Positions 10,072 to 18,883 of a stretch of 50,785 nucleotides of DNA are shown here, piece after piece. The translations under genes and the position numbers were made by a program. Numbering within the stretch: the first letter of the stretch is position 1; each line of letters starts with the position of its first letter. Origin of the DNA: Bacteroidetes bacterium ADurb.Bin145 (GTDB lineage: Bacteria; Bacteroidota; Bacteroidia; Bacteroidales; VadinHA17); contig MWDJ01000025.1 in NCBI GenBank assembly GCA_002070505.1, positions 1 through 50,785 of the forward strand, given 5' to 3'. Under the pieces are notes generated by a model, which saw only the letters and a list, made by a program, of their open reading frames with translations, was not told where the DNA came from and ran no database searches.

Positions 10072-10725
10072 ATGAACCATCTCATTTCTTCCTCGATACT
10101 GTCTGCTGATTTTGGCTGCCTGGAAAAAGATATTTCTATGGTGAATGAAAGTGCTTCCGATTGGATACACTGCGACATCATGGATGGTGTCTTTGTTCCA
10201 AATATATCATTTGGTTTCCCTGTTGTGGAATATGTGAAAAAAGTGTCTGCCAAACCTCTTGACGTTCACCTGATGATAGTTGACCCTGACAGATACCTCA
10301 GACGATGGAAAGAAACTGGCGCTGATATCCTAACTGTTCAGTATGAAGCCTGTATACACCTCCACAGAACAGTTTCGGAGATTCGTATTCTCGGGATGAA
10401 AGCCGGAGTTGCTGTCAATCCCCACACTCCGGTTTCTCTTCTTAATAACATTCTTCCATATGTTGACATGATACTTATTATGACAGTCAATCCCGGATTC
10501 GGAGGTCAGACTTTCATTATGGAATGCTATAATAAGATAGCTGAGTTAAGGAAAATGATCGATGACAGGGGACTTGATGTACTGATTCAGGTTGACGGTG
10601 GTGTCGATACGGAAAATGCCTCCAGGCTTGTCAGAACAGGAGTCAATGTCCTTGTCGCAGGTAATACAATTTTCAGTTCAGACAACCCGTCAGAAACGAT
10701 CCGCCGGCTTAAATATCCGGAGTGA
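10072..10725 (+). CDS. rpe: Ribulose-phosphate 3-epimerase
   Basis: Interconverts ribulose 5-phosphate and xylulose 5-phosphate in the pentose phosphate pathway; a metal-dependent TIM-barrel enzyme. The 217-residue length is normal. Visible motifs are SSILSADFGCL at the N-terminus, the metal/catalytic segments HCDIMDGVFVPN and DVHLMI, the phosphate-loop motif VNPGFGGQ, and VDGGV with the catalytic aspartate near residue 175. The gene follows rpoD by 46 bases on the same strand and may be cotranscribed with it. Confidence 0.97.
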   Translation: MNHLISSSILSADFGCLEKDISMVNESASDWIHCDIMDGVFVPNISFGFPVVEYVKKVSAKPLDVHLMIVDPDRYLRRWKETGADILTVQYEACIHLHRTVSEIRILGMKAGVAVNPHTPVSLLNNILPYVDMILIMTVNPGFGGQTFIMECYNKIAELRKMIDDRGLDVLIQVDGGVDTENASRLVRTGVNVLVAGNTIFSSDNPSETIRRLKYPE

Positions 10726-10896
10726 TAATGAACACTTGTTTTTACCAATCATAAGTTACATACTATCAATTATATCCTGTAATTGATCAAAATAAACCTC
10801 TTTGTACACAATAATTAACCTTTTATTGTATTTATTTGTTATAGCAATATGTTTGTTTGGAATATCTTGTTTGACAATATTGTTTTGGCATAAAGA

Positions 10897-10925
10897 TTGT
10901 TTTTATTTTGAAAAGTTTATTTTTG
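10897..10925 (+). promoter_or_regulatory. Predicted promoter for the 41-aa lipoprotein gene
   Basis: TTG (10897-10899), an 18-nt spacer and TATTTTTG (10918-10925), an exact TAnnTTTG match, lie 24 bases before the ATG at 10950. The rest of the rpe-lipoprotein interval (10726-10896) holds a 7-bp dyad (10766-10786, TCAATTA/TAATTGA) without a T-run, and otherwise nothing recognisable. Confidence 0.55.
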
Positions 10926-10949
10926 TACTGTAAATAATTTGAATTCTGT

Positions 10950-11075
10950 ATGAAAAAAGTCGCTGTTGTACTTCTGTTAGCTTTTGTTACTATGCTGGTT
11001 GCCAGTTCATGTAACAGGAATGCTTGTCCTGCATACAGCAAAGCTGACACTGAACAGCCTGAACGGGTTGGCTGA
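10950..11075 (+). CDS. Small (41-residue) predicted lipoprotein
   Basis: ATG at 10950 opens a 41-codon frame ending in TGA at 11073-11075. The product begins MKK, has a hydrophobic segment (VAVVLLLAFVTMLVA), then the lipobox ASSC with the lipidation cysteine at residue 21. The mature peptide is only about 21 residues (CNRNACPAYSKADTEQPE...) and contains a second cysteine. A consensus promoter sits just upstream and the next gene begins 39 bases downstream, so this is a plausible real gene. Its function is unknown; I recognise no named family. The predicted location is membrane-anchored on the periplasmic side or at the surface. Confidence 0.7.
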   Translation: MKKVAVVLLLAFVTMLVASSCNRNACPAYSKADTEQPERVG

Positions 11076-11114
11076 TCTGATTATTCTTTTTCCCTTTTAT
11101 AAGTTGGCCCTGTT

Positions 11115-11921
11115 ATGAAAAAGCTGCTTATAATAGTGCTTCCGGTTTGGCTGATAACAGTCTCTCTCTATGCCCAGGGTGAAATTGATGAGCAGCAGAA
11201 GGTATTCTTCCGTAATGAAAGGTCATTGGGGATCCTTCTAAACTCAGATGGATTCGGTTTGGGTTACCGTGAAGGTAAAAGAGTCGATTTCCTTAATAAA
11301 AGATTCTTTGAGATTGATCTGGGCAACCTTAAACATTCAAAGGAATACCGTTATACCTATAATAATTACGGGGGCGGGAGCGGCTCATTTATCTTTGGCA
11401 AGCTCAATGCAGTCTATTTCCTCAGGGGAGGCATAGGCCGGCAGCATGAAATATTCAAAAAAGCGGATCTGGGTGGTGTGGCAGTAAGATACTTTTACTC
11501 GGCCGGACCTGTTCTGGCTCTGTATAAACCAATTTATTACAGGGTTCTATACCAGATTTCCGGTTCAGTTTACTATTTCGAGATAAGAGAAGAGAAATTT
11601 GATGTTTCAATACATGATCCGACCCTCATCTATAGCAAGGCTTCATTCTTCAAGGGCCTGGACGAAACAAAAGCATTACCAGGGCTTTATGCAAAAGCCG
11701 GATTCAATTTTGAATACAGCAGGCAGGACAAGATAATCCATGCAATAGAAATGGGAGCCCAGGTAAACGCTTTCCCGAAAGAAATCCCTATTATGGCAGC
11801 TCCTCACAATAAAGCTATCTTCTTCTCCTTATTCCTGAGCTACAGATTAGGAGTCATTGTCGATCCTCTTCACCCTGAAGACATGAGTATCCGTAATCTC
11901 TTCAGAAGGAACAGGCAATAA
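11115..11921 (+). CDS. Conserved secreted protein, probably outer-membrane beta-barrel, function unknown
   Basis: A 268-residue product with a clear signal peptide (KLLIIVLPVWLITVSLYA, cleavage before QGEIDEQ). The mature part is rich in aromatic and glycine residues in alternating pattern (for example FGLGYREGKRVDF, GGGSGSFIFGKL, YYRVLYQISGSVYYF), which suggests beta strands of an outer-membrane barrel. It resembles uncharacterised proteins that are widespread in Bacteroidota, but I cannot assign a name. It follows the small lipoprotein gene by 39 bases and could share its promoter. Role unknown. Confidence 0.8.
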   Translation: MKKLLIIVLPVWLITVSLYAQGEIDEQQKVFFRNERSLGILLNSDGFGLGYREGKRVDFLNKRFFEIDLGNLKHSKEYRYTYNNYGGGSGSFIFGKLNAVYFLRGGIGRQHEIFKKADLGGVAVRYFYSAGPVLALYKPIYYRVLYQISGSVYYFEIREEKFDVSIHDPTLIYSKASFFKGLDETKALPGLYAKAGFNFEYSRQDKIIHAIEMGAQVNAFPKEIPIMAAPHNKAIFFSLFLSYRLGVIVDPLHPEDMSIRNLFRRNRQ

Positions 11922-11938
11922 TTGAAATTTGCTCTGTT

Positions 11939-11968
11939 TTTGTAGTTTTCAGGAAATTATTATTTTTG
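11939..11968 (+). promoter_or_regulatory. Predicted strong promoter of gap
   Basis: TTTG (11939-11942), 18-nt spacer, TATTTTTG (11961-11968): full matches to both Bacteroidota boxes. The predicted start of transcription is about 30 bases before the gap ATG. Confidence 0.65.
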
Positions 11969-12000
11969 TGACGCGATTTATTAACCCTAATAAAATATAG

Positions 12001-13011
<1,011 letters not shown>

Positions 13012-13030
13012 TTCTTTTAGTATAGAAATT

Positions 13031-13066
13031 AAAGAGGGTGCCTGAAAAACACCCTCTTTTATTTTT
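13031..13066 (+). terminator. Intrinsic terminator after gap (bidirectional)
   Basis: A 10-bp perfect stem (AAAGAGGGTG at 13031-13040 with its complement at 13050-13059), a 9-nt loop, then a T-rich tail. The A-rich 5' side also allows termination of the convergent minus-strand gene ending at 13124. Confidence 0.88.
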
Positions 13067-13123
13067 ATCGCGGACTATGGCTTATTAATGCCAGTCATCT
13101 GATTAGCCAATGGTCTTTATAAC

Positions 13124-13501
13124 CTAAACTATCATCTCAATTTCAAGAGGGATACCTGCAGTGTCGCGGTAATGCTCACCAAGCTCGAGCATCGCTTCAT
13201 CATCCTCCTCATAACGCCATTTGATTTTAATAATTTTTCCTGTCCTGCCGTAAACAGTAAGCTTCTTCAGGATCTCATAAAGGTATTTTGACGATCCACT
13301 GTTAATATACTCAAGCTGTATATTAATACTCAATTCCTCATTCTTTTCAAAATGGAGGGTTATCCATTCATCAAGACGCCTGAATATCTGTTCCGGATTT
13401 TCAGGGATTGACCGTCCGACAAGCTCCAGCGTGTTGGAATCCGGGAGATAATAGATACCCGGACAGTTTTTTAGCTCTTCCTGAATAACTAGTTTTTCCA
13501 T
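13124..13501 (-). CDS. SiaC-family (DUF1987) regulatory phosphoprotein
   Basis: A 125-residue protein matching the SiaC/DUF1987 family, a SpoIIAA-like fold whose Pseudomonas member is switched by phosphorylation and controls cyclic-di-GMP-linked aggregation. Seen here: the N-terminal strand segment GIYYLPDSNTLELVGRSIPENPE, and the central YINSGSSKYLYEILKKL in which a serine of the SGSSK stretch is the usual phosphorylation site. No SiaB kinase, SiaA phosphatase or diguanylate cyclase is encoded nearby. It begins only 12 bases after the permease gene on the same strand, so the two probably share a transcript. The target here is unknown. Confidence 0.85.
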   Translation of the reverse strand: MEKLVIQEELKNCPGIYYLPDSNTLELVGRSIPENPEQIFRRLDEWITLHFEKNEELSINIQLEYINSGSSKYLYEILKKLTVYGRTGKIIKIKWRYEEDDEAMLELGEHYRDTAGIPLEIEMIV

Positions 13502-13513
13502 ACAGCAAAATAT

Positions 13514-14779
13514 TTATTCGTATCTTAATGCTTCAATGGGATCTATATTTGCAGCCTTCAATGCCGGGGCATATCCTGAGACAACACCCACAATAAAACA
13601 GATGATTATTCCCGTAACGACCCATATCCAGGGAACAACAAAACTTGATTTAAGTAAAGATGATACGATGTTCCCGATTAGGATGCCGAGTACTACTCCG
13701 AAGATTCCACCCAGCTGGCCGATCAGTATCGATTCAAAAAGGAACTGATTCTTGATCGTCCGGGGTTTTGCTCCAATGGCTTTTCTTACTCCTATCTCTC
13801 TTGTACGTTCTGTTACAGATACAAGCATTATGTTCATAAGACCTACCGCTGCACCGAAAAGTGTTACAAGACCAATCATTGTAGCTGCCAGTGTGATATA
13901 TTTAATGTTTTTCAGAAGCAGGGCAACGATATTATCACTTTTTGTTACATTGAAATCCGATTCATCCCTGGGATTAAGATTCCTGACAACCCTGAAAACT
14001 GCCTCGGCCTCACCTGTCATGATATCAAGATTGGCCGGATTCATAGGCATTACGGTAATGTTGAAATTCATATTCGGGCGTGAGAAGTACTGCCGGGCAG
14101 CAGTGATTGGCATGAAACAGATGTTGTCGCCGCTTGTCTGGCTTGTTCCCTTGCTTTTAAGGATGCCGATGACCTCAAGTTTAAGTCCTGCAACAGAAAC
14201 CTGCTTGCCGAGAGGATCAACTCCTGTTGTGAAAAGAGTATTAGCAACCTCCGATCCAAGCAGGACAGCCTTCCTTGTAAGCTGAAGATCATCAGGGGAT
14301 ATATTCCTGCCTGATGCGATTTCATATCCTGAAACATTGAGATAGTTCTCGTCAACACCGAGCAGTCCGATATTCGGATTAGTTTCCTCAGACCCGAATT
14401 TGACTGTTGCAAGACTCGATGCATTAAACGATACTGATACCCATGCCGGTTCAGTGAACATTGATTTAAAATCCAAAGCCTCACGGTATGAGATCCTCGA
14501 ATAATTTTTAGCCCGATACCTGTTTTCACCGATCTGGATATTCATTCCCCTTGAGCTTATTGTGAATGAATTGGCACCCATCAGTGTGAACTGATCAGTA
14601 AGTGATGACTTTATTGCATCAATTGCTGTGAGAATTCCAACGAGGGCCATAATGCCAAAGGCAATTATACAGATTGTAAGTATTGTCCTTACCCTGTTTG
14701 ACCGGATAGCCCTGATCGCAATCCTGAGGTTCTCCCTTATCAGAGCCAGTTGTTTGTATTTTGCCTTTATTGCAGACAT
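13514..14779 (-). CDS. ABC transporter permease, MacB/FtsX type, without adjacent ATPase
   Basis: Inner-membrane permease of the type VII (MacB-like) ABC superfamily, whose members couple ATP use to work in the periplasm or to export through the outer membrane. The layout of 421 residues is classic: one N-terminal helix (about 28-50), a long periplasmic MacB_PCD domain (about 55-280), then three C-terminal helices within the FtsX domain (VTERTREIGVRKAIGAK motif), ending in PIEALRYE. No ATP-binding subunit or membrane-fusion protein is present in the window, so the partner must be elsewhere. It is cotranscribed with the SiaC-like gene. Confidence 0.92.
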   Translation of the reverse strand: MSAIKAKYKQLALIRENLRIAIRAIRSNRVRTILTICIIAFGIMALVGILTAIDAIKSSLTDQFTLMGANSFTISSRGMNIQIGENRYRAKNYSRISYREALDFKSMFTEPAWVSVSFNASSLATVKFGSEETNPNIGLLGVDENYLNVSGYEIASGRNISPDDLQLTRKAVLLGSEVANTLFTTGVDPLGKQVSVAGLKLEVIGILKSKGTSQTSGDNICFMPITAARQYFSRPNMNFNITVMPMNPANLDIMTGEAEAVFRVVRNLNPRDESDFNVTKSDNIVALLLKNIKYITLAATMIGLVTLFGAAVGLMNIMLVSVTERTREIGVRKAIGAKPRTIKNQFLFESILIGQLGGIFGVVLGILIGNIVSSLLKSSFVVPWIWVVTGIIICFIVGVVSGYAPALKAANIDPIEALRYE

Positions 14780-14850
14780 CTTTCACGGAAAAATAAAGAC
14801 TAAAATTATAATTTTTTTGCTTAAGATTGATGTTGAGCGACAATTAAATG

Positions 14851-15180
14851 ATTCGTCGCATACATTAACGGCTCTGAATTTACATACCTTTAATATAATG
14901 TATCCCCGTAAATAATATTAATTCGTCGTAAACGATCCTGTATAGTAGGGAATGATAAGTGAATTGTTTTATCCCGTGCCACAAAACCATTCGTCGTAGA
15001 CGATATGGAATTGTAATAGAAGGATCCCCCCTGTATCTTTTTACCTCGCAGAGGTTAAAGAATTTCTTTATCCCCTACGGGGAAAATAACCTGGGAGGGA
15101 GATAATCCGTATTACAATACCGTAACCGCTACGCGGTATTCTTAATTCGTCGCAGACGATAGGGTATAGTAGGACGAGGA
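14851..15180. repeat. Cluster of miniature hairpin repeats with GTA/GCA triloops
   Basis: This is the body of the 577-base gap between the permease and blaI. It holds hairpins with 5-bp stems and a 3-base loop (GTA or GCA, or TAC on the other strand): 14923-14935 (one mismatch), 14991-15003, 15043-15055, 15071-15083, 15125-15137 and 15147-15159, plus a half unit at 14851. Stem sequences differ (TCGTC, ACCTC, TCCCC, ACCGC) but the plan is constant. The three TCGTC units are each followed by a related tail (for example TATAGTAGG). No open reading frame of note lies here. The interval 15181-15240 is A-rich and featureless. Confidence 0.75.
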
Positions 15181-15240
15181 AGGTCTTAATTATATGTATT
15201 TATCTGACAGGGGTAAAAAAAAATAAAAAAAAATAAGAAT

Positions 15241-15278
15241 TTAGTTGTATAACTAAGAAATTCGTTGTAACTTTGTTA
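15241..15278 (+). promoter_or_regulatory. Promoter and probable BlaI operators of the blaI-M56 operon
   Basis: TTG (15245-15247), a 20-nt spacer and TAACTTTG (15268-15275) form a consensus promoter. Two dyads overlap it: TTAGTT-GTAT-AACTAA (15241-15256) over the -33 box, and TAAC-TTT-GTTA (15268-15278) over the -7 box. BlaI/MecI/CopY repressors bind short dyads placed in this way over their own promoter, so autorepression is likely (inference). The leader also has a 6-bp hairpin at 15314-15330. Confidence 0.6.
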
Positions 15279-15356
15279 GTATATAGGTAAGTAAAAATTA
15301 AAAAACCGGTTTTTCCCCTTAAATAGGGGAGCTGTTAAAGAAAAAAAGAATTAGCA

Positions 15357-15737
15357 ATGAGAGAATTAACCCGTGCCGAAGAAGAAGTGATGCAGGTGCT
15401 CTGGAGAATAAAAAAAGGTTTCGTAAAAGACATCCTGGAGCACTTCGACGATCCAAAACCTGCATATAATACCGTGAGTACTATAGTCCGGATCCTTCAG
15501 GATAAAGGCTTTGTAGACCATAAAGCATACGGCAGGACCCACGAGTATTTCCCGCTCGTTTCGAAAAGCGACTATTCGAAATCGCATCTAAGCACTTTTG
15601 TAAATGATTATTTCTCCAACTCCTTTGGAAAAATGGTGAGTTTTTTCGCGAAAGAAAACACAATATCCGTCAAGGAGATGGAAGATATCATGAAACTGAT
15701 GGAAAAGGAAGTTAAAAAGCTAAAACCTGTAAAATGA
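15357..15737 (+). CDS. BlaI/MecI/CopY-family transcriptional repressor
   Basis: Winged-helix repressor of 126 residues. The DNA-binding domain covers about residues 1-75 (LTRAEEEVMQVLWRI, then NTVSTIVRILQDKGFVDH as recognition helix and wing), followed by a helical dimerisation tail. Family members are released from DNA when a membrane M56 peptidase partner triggers their cleavage. The partner gene overlaps this one by four bases (ATGA), so the two-gene sensor layout is intact. The promoter in front has two dyads likely to be its binding sites. In this phylum such pairs usually respond to unknown envelope signals rather than to beta-lactams. Confidence 0.93.
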   Translation: MRELTRAEEEVMQVLWRIKKGFVKDILEHFDDPKPAYNTVSTIVRILQDKGFVDHKAYGRTHEYFPLVSKSDYSKSHLSTFVNDYFSNSFGKMVSFFAKENTISVKEMEDIMKLMEKEVKKLKPVK

Positions 15738-17110
15738 CACCGGTTGCATTATATCTCATCAAGTCAGCATGCTACATAGCTGCTTTATACCTGGTCTATG
15801 ATCTCTTTCTGAGCAAAGATACCCAGTATGGCCGAAACAGGGCTTTTATTCTTGGTTCCATAGCAGTTTCCCTGATCCTGCCCCTGGTAACACTCAGTAC
15901 TTCAAAACCAATTGATATCCAGAATTTCAGCGTCTGGCTGAATGAGATATTCATCACACCATCTGAACGGCCAGCGCTTGATATCAGCAAGGGAATGATG
16001 TTAAATATCCAACTTTTGTTGCTTATTGTTTATATATCAGGAGCGTTGATCCTTTCAGTCAGATTACTGAAAACCCTTCTTGATCTTATGCTGATAATAA
16101 AAAAGGAAAAAGGTTCGCCGGACTCTGTCATCAGGTTCAGGGGACTTCATGCTTCTGCATTCTCTGCTTTCGGAAGGATCTTCGTCAGCAGTGATCTTGC
16201 AGATAATGAATCCGGACAGATCATAATACATGAGCAGAATCATCTCAGATACCTGCATTTCTATGACATTATGTTTATGGAGATAATAGTTATCATACAA
16301 TGGTTCAACCCCTTCGTCCACCTCTTCAACAGGTCATTGAGGGCAGTTCATGAATTTCAGGCCGACAGTGGGTGCATAAATGCCGGGATCTCTATCGTAA
16401 ATTACCAGAAATTAATTATCAATCACCTCTTTAAATCAAAGGTTTTTGAAATTCCTAACTCTTTTTCAAACCCAACACTAATCAAAAAACGAATGATCAT
16501 GATGACAAAGAAACGTTCAACCGTACTGGCAAACCTGAAATTACTGATGGTTTTGCCGGTGATCGCTCTCATTCTGATCGCATTCTCATCATGTAATGAG
16601 AAAACGAAGAATGATCCTGCTAAAGCCAGTATTGAAAACAAGGTCCTGAAAGGGGAAGAAATTCCTAATGATGCCCCGCCACCTCCTCCTCCGTCTGAGG
16701 ATAATAAAGTCATAAAAGGGCAGGCTGTACCTGCTGATGCTCCGCCGCCACCTCCGCCTCCTCCTCCATTCACTGTAGCTAATGGTGACACAACTTGGAA
16801 TGTGGTTGATAAAATGCCTGAATTCCCGGGGGGAAATGCAGCTCTGATGAAATATATCTATGATAATGTCAAATATCCTGAGTCAGCGAAACAAAATGGT
16901 GTACAGGGCAGGGTCATTGTAACTTTTGTGGTTACCGAAACCGGAAAAGTGACGAATGTAAGCTATGGAAGCAGAAGTCCGAATGCGGAACTTAATGCCG
17001 AAGCTCTGAGAGTTGCAAAAACCCTTCCTGATTTTGAGAGTCCCGGCATTGTCAAAGGCAGGGCAGTCCCTGTTTCATTCACATTACCAATCACATTCGC
17101 ATTACGGTAG
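15734..17110 (+). CDS. BlaR1-like M56 membrane metallopeptidase with TonB C-terminal domain
   Basis: Membrane sensor-protease of 458 residues. N-terminal membrane helices surround a cytoplasmic M56 peptidase domain with the zinc motif HEQNH (166-170) and a downstream HEFQADSGC segment carrying the third-ligand region. A further hydrophobic segment (about 268-286) is followed by a proline-rich linker with two near-copies of an 'APPPPPP' block, each introduced by a 'V(L/I)KG..(I/V)P.DAPPP' sequence. The C-terminal domain (about 362-458) is a TonB domain. There is no penicillin-binding sensor domain, so this is not a beta-lactam receptor. The TonB domain presumably reaches the periplasm and may touch outer-membrane receptors or sense envelope state (inference). 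It is translated by overlap with blaI. Confidence 0.92.
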   Translation: MTPVALYLIKSACYIAALYLVYDLFLSKDTQYGRNRAFILGSIAVSLILPLVTLSTSKPIDIQNFSVWLNEIFITPSERPALDISKGMMLNIQLLLLIVYISGALILSVRLLKTLLDLMLIIKKEKGSPDSVIRFRGLHASAFSAFGRIFVSSDLADNESGQIIIHEQNHLRYLHFYDIMFMEIIVIIQWFNPFVHLFNRSLRAVHEFQADSGCINAGISIVNYQKLIINHLFKSKVFEIPNSFSNPTLIKKRMIMMTKKRSTVLANLKLLMVLPVIALILIAFSSCNEKTKNDPAKASIENKVLKGEEIPNDAPPPPPPSEDNKVIKGQAVPADAPPPPPPPPPFTVANGDTTWNVVDKMPEFPGGNAALMKYIYDNVKYPESAKQNGVQGRVIVTFVVTETGKVTNVSYGSRSPNAELNAEALRVAKTLPDFESPGIVKGRAVPVSFTLPITFALR

Positions 17111-17131
17111 TGATAATTCAATCTTTCAGAT

Positions 17132-17166
17132 AAAAAGGGGGAAGCATCCCCCTTTTTTGTTTTTCA
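17132..17166 (+). terminator. Intrinsic terminator after the M56-TonB gene
   Basis: Stem AAAAAGGGGGA (17132-17142) with TCCCCCTTTTT (17147-17157) around an AGCA loop, followed by a T-rich tail. Confidence 0.9.
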
Positions 17167-17217
17167 TCTTTCTGATATATCCGTTATTCCTTAAATTTGC
17201 ACACTGCAATATTTAAT

Positions 17218-18261
17218 ATGGACCTTAAAGACCGAATACAATCCTTCGCGGAACTGGGCACTATTTTGAGAGATTCCCTTCAGGGAAAACAGACAGAATA
17301 TACAGACAGGTTAAATCAGCTGATTGAAAACCAGCAATTTAAAAATCCCTGGTTCACTCCTTCCAACGTGAGGCAGGCTTTCAGTTCAATCGCTGAGGAA
17401 CTTACATATGATAACCTTGTAAAATGGACCAGTTCCTATCCAGAACTGGAACAGCCTCGTAATCCGGTAAGGGCAGGTGTTATTATGGCCGGGAATATCC
17501 CCCTCGTAGGATTTCATGATTTTTTATCTGTCCTGATATCCGGGAACAGTATTATAGCTAAAACAAGTTCAAAGGATTCAGATCTTATCCGGTTCATTGG
17601 TCAGATCCTATGTGGAGTTGATCCCCGATTCGATGGAAGAATAGAATTCACTGATGGCACTCTTAATCAATTTGATGTAGTAATAGCTACAGGCAGCGAT
17701 AACAGCTCACGCTACTTTGAATATTATTTTGGCAAATACCCGCATGTGATAAGAAAGAACAGGAACAGTGTTGCGGTTCTGACAGGGGACGAAAGCGACA
17801 CTGAACTTGAAAATCTCGGGAAGGATGTTTTTTCTTATTTCGGACTTGGCTGCAGGAACGTGTCGAAGATTTATTTACCTGCAGGATATGATCTGCCTGC
17901 AGTTTCAAAACACTGGCAGGGATATTCGGATCTAATCAACAATGTTAAATACGCGAACAATTACGATTTTCACAAAGCTGTTTACTTGGTAAACAGGGAG
18001 GAATTTACCGACATTGGTTTAATATTACTAAAGGAAAGCAAAAATCTATCTTCACCGGTGGCAGTGCTTTACTTCGAATATTATACTTCTGATGAACAAT
18101 TAGAGCAGACCTTAAATGGACTTAAGGATAAAATTCAATGTGTCATCGGAAAGGATTTCATTCCTTTTGGACAATCGCAATCTCCATCTCTGTGGGATTA
18201 CGCGGATGGAATAGATACAATTGAATTTCTTTTAAAAAAAAATTCACCAGGGATATTGTAA
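17218..18261 (+). CDS. Acyl-CoA reductase (LuxC-family)
   Basis: A 347-residue member of the LuxC acyl-CoA reductase family (PF05893), which reduces acyl thioesters to aldehydes with NADPH. Seen: the nucleotide-binding stretch VRAGVIMAGNIPLVGFHDF, and GLGCRNVSKIYLP, whose cysteine is a candidate acyl-thioester nucleophile. I use the ATG at 17218. The frame is open from a TTG at 17197, but that codon lies inside a -7 promoter box (TAAATTTG, 17192-17199), so it cannot be in the transcript. No luciferase genes are present, so a role in luminescence is excluded. The substrate is unknown. The gene stands between a terminator and the pRiA4b ORF-3-like gene. Confidence 0.85.
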   Translation: MDLKDRIQSFAELGTILRDSLQGKQTEYTDRLNQLIENQQFKNPWFTPSNVRQAFSSIAEELTYDNLVKWTSSYPELEQPRNPVRAGVIMAGNIPLVGFHDFLSVLISGNSIIAKTSSKDSDLIRFIGQILCGVDPRFDGRIEFTDGTLNQFDVVIATGSDNSSRYFEYYFGKYPHVIRKNRNSVAVLTGDESDTELENLGKDVFSYFGLGCRNVSKIYLPAGYDLPAVSKHWQGYSDLINNVKYANNYDFHKAVYLVNREEFTDIGLILLKESKNLSSPVAVLYFEYYTSDEQLEQTLNGLKDKIQCVIGKDFIPFGQSQSPSLWDYADGIDTIEFLLKKNSPGIL

Positions 18262-18303
18262 AATAAAAAATACTATATTGCACCCATCGATTGAATAATA
18301 GTT

Positions 18304-18864
18304 ATGGTTTACAAATTTGTTGTGCTATCGGATGAAGATGAGTCGTTTGTGAGAGAATTTGAATTCCTTGACTCTCATACTTTAATGGATTTTCATAACA
18401 TGATCCAGGAAGAGCTGGAATTCGATAAGTCTCAGATGGCATCATTCTATCTTGCTACGGATAACTGGGAGAAGGAAGAAGAATTCACTCTGTTCGATAT
18501 GGGCACCGGCTCTTCAACAATGGAGGTAGCTGTACTGGAAGAAATAATCTTCAGGAAAAACCAGAAATTACTATATGTTTTCGATTTCTTCAATGACAGA
18601 GCCCTGTTTGTTGAATACACCGGCGAATCAAAGGAAGTAGACGGCCGTGAATACCCTGTTTGCACAAATTCGAAAGGAGTGCCTCCTAAACAGGTTGTCT
18701 TCGGAGCGAGCTCAAGGAAACTCTATAATAGCATTGTCGTCTCCGATGATGATGAGGATGAAGATGAACCGGAGGTTGATGATCTTTTTCTCAACGGTGA
18801 TGATGAAGAAACCCTCGATAGTTTAGGAAACGACGAAGTCCTGAACGAAGAAGAGGAAGAGTAG
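18304..18864 (+). CDS. Plasmid pRiA4b ORF-3-like protein with acidic tail
   Basis: A 186-residue cytoplasmic protein of the plasmid pRiA4b ORF-3-like family (PF07929-type fold); molecular function unknown. The N-terminal half has the family pattern (YKFVVLSDEDESFVREFE, then SHTLMDFHNMIQEE, then FYLATDNWEKEEEF and LFDMG). The last 40 residues are strongly acidic (runs of D and E). It starts 42 bases after the acyl-CoA reductase gene and ends 19 bases before miaA, suggesting one operon of three genes. A -7-like element (TATATTGC) just upstream differs from consensus. Confidence 0.82.
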   Translation: MVYKFVVLSDEDESFVREFEFLDSHTLMDFHNMIQEELEFDKSQMASFYLATDNWEKEEEFTLFDMGTGSSTMEVAVLEEIIFRKNQKLLYVFDFFNDRALFVEYTGESKEVDGREYPVCTNSKGVPPKQVVFGASSRKLYNSIVVSDDDEDEDEPEVDDLFLNGDDEETLDSLGNDEVLNEEEEE

Positions 18865-18883
18865 TCTTCGCAGGAAAATCCTG

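Noticed and set aside
14851-15180. Possible riboswitch or structured RNA leader of blaI
   Set aside because: The hairpins are small, separate and of different stems, the region is upstream of the blaI promoter, and no known riboswitch core is visible.
16423-16791. Glycine-rich minus-strand open frame (GGGGGGGG blocks)
   Set aside because: It is the antisense reading of the proline-codon linker of the M56-TonB protein; composition is explained by that.
15357-17110. Beta-lactam resistance regulator (blaI-blaR1)
   Set aside because: The sensor lacks the penicillin-binding domain and no beta-lactamase is encoded nearby.
17197-17217. TTG start of the acyl-CoA reductase
   Set aside because: It overlaps the predicted -7 promoter box; the ATG at 17218 lies downstream of the expected transcription start.
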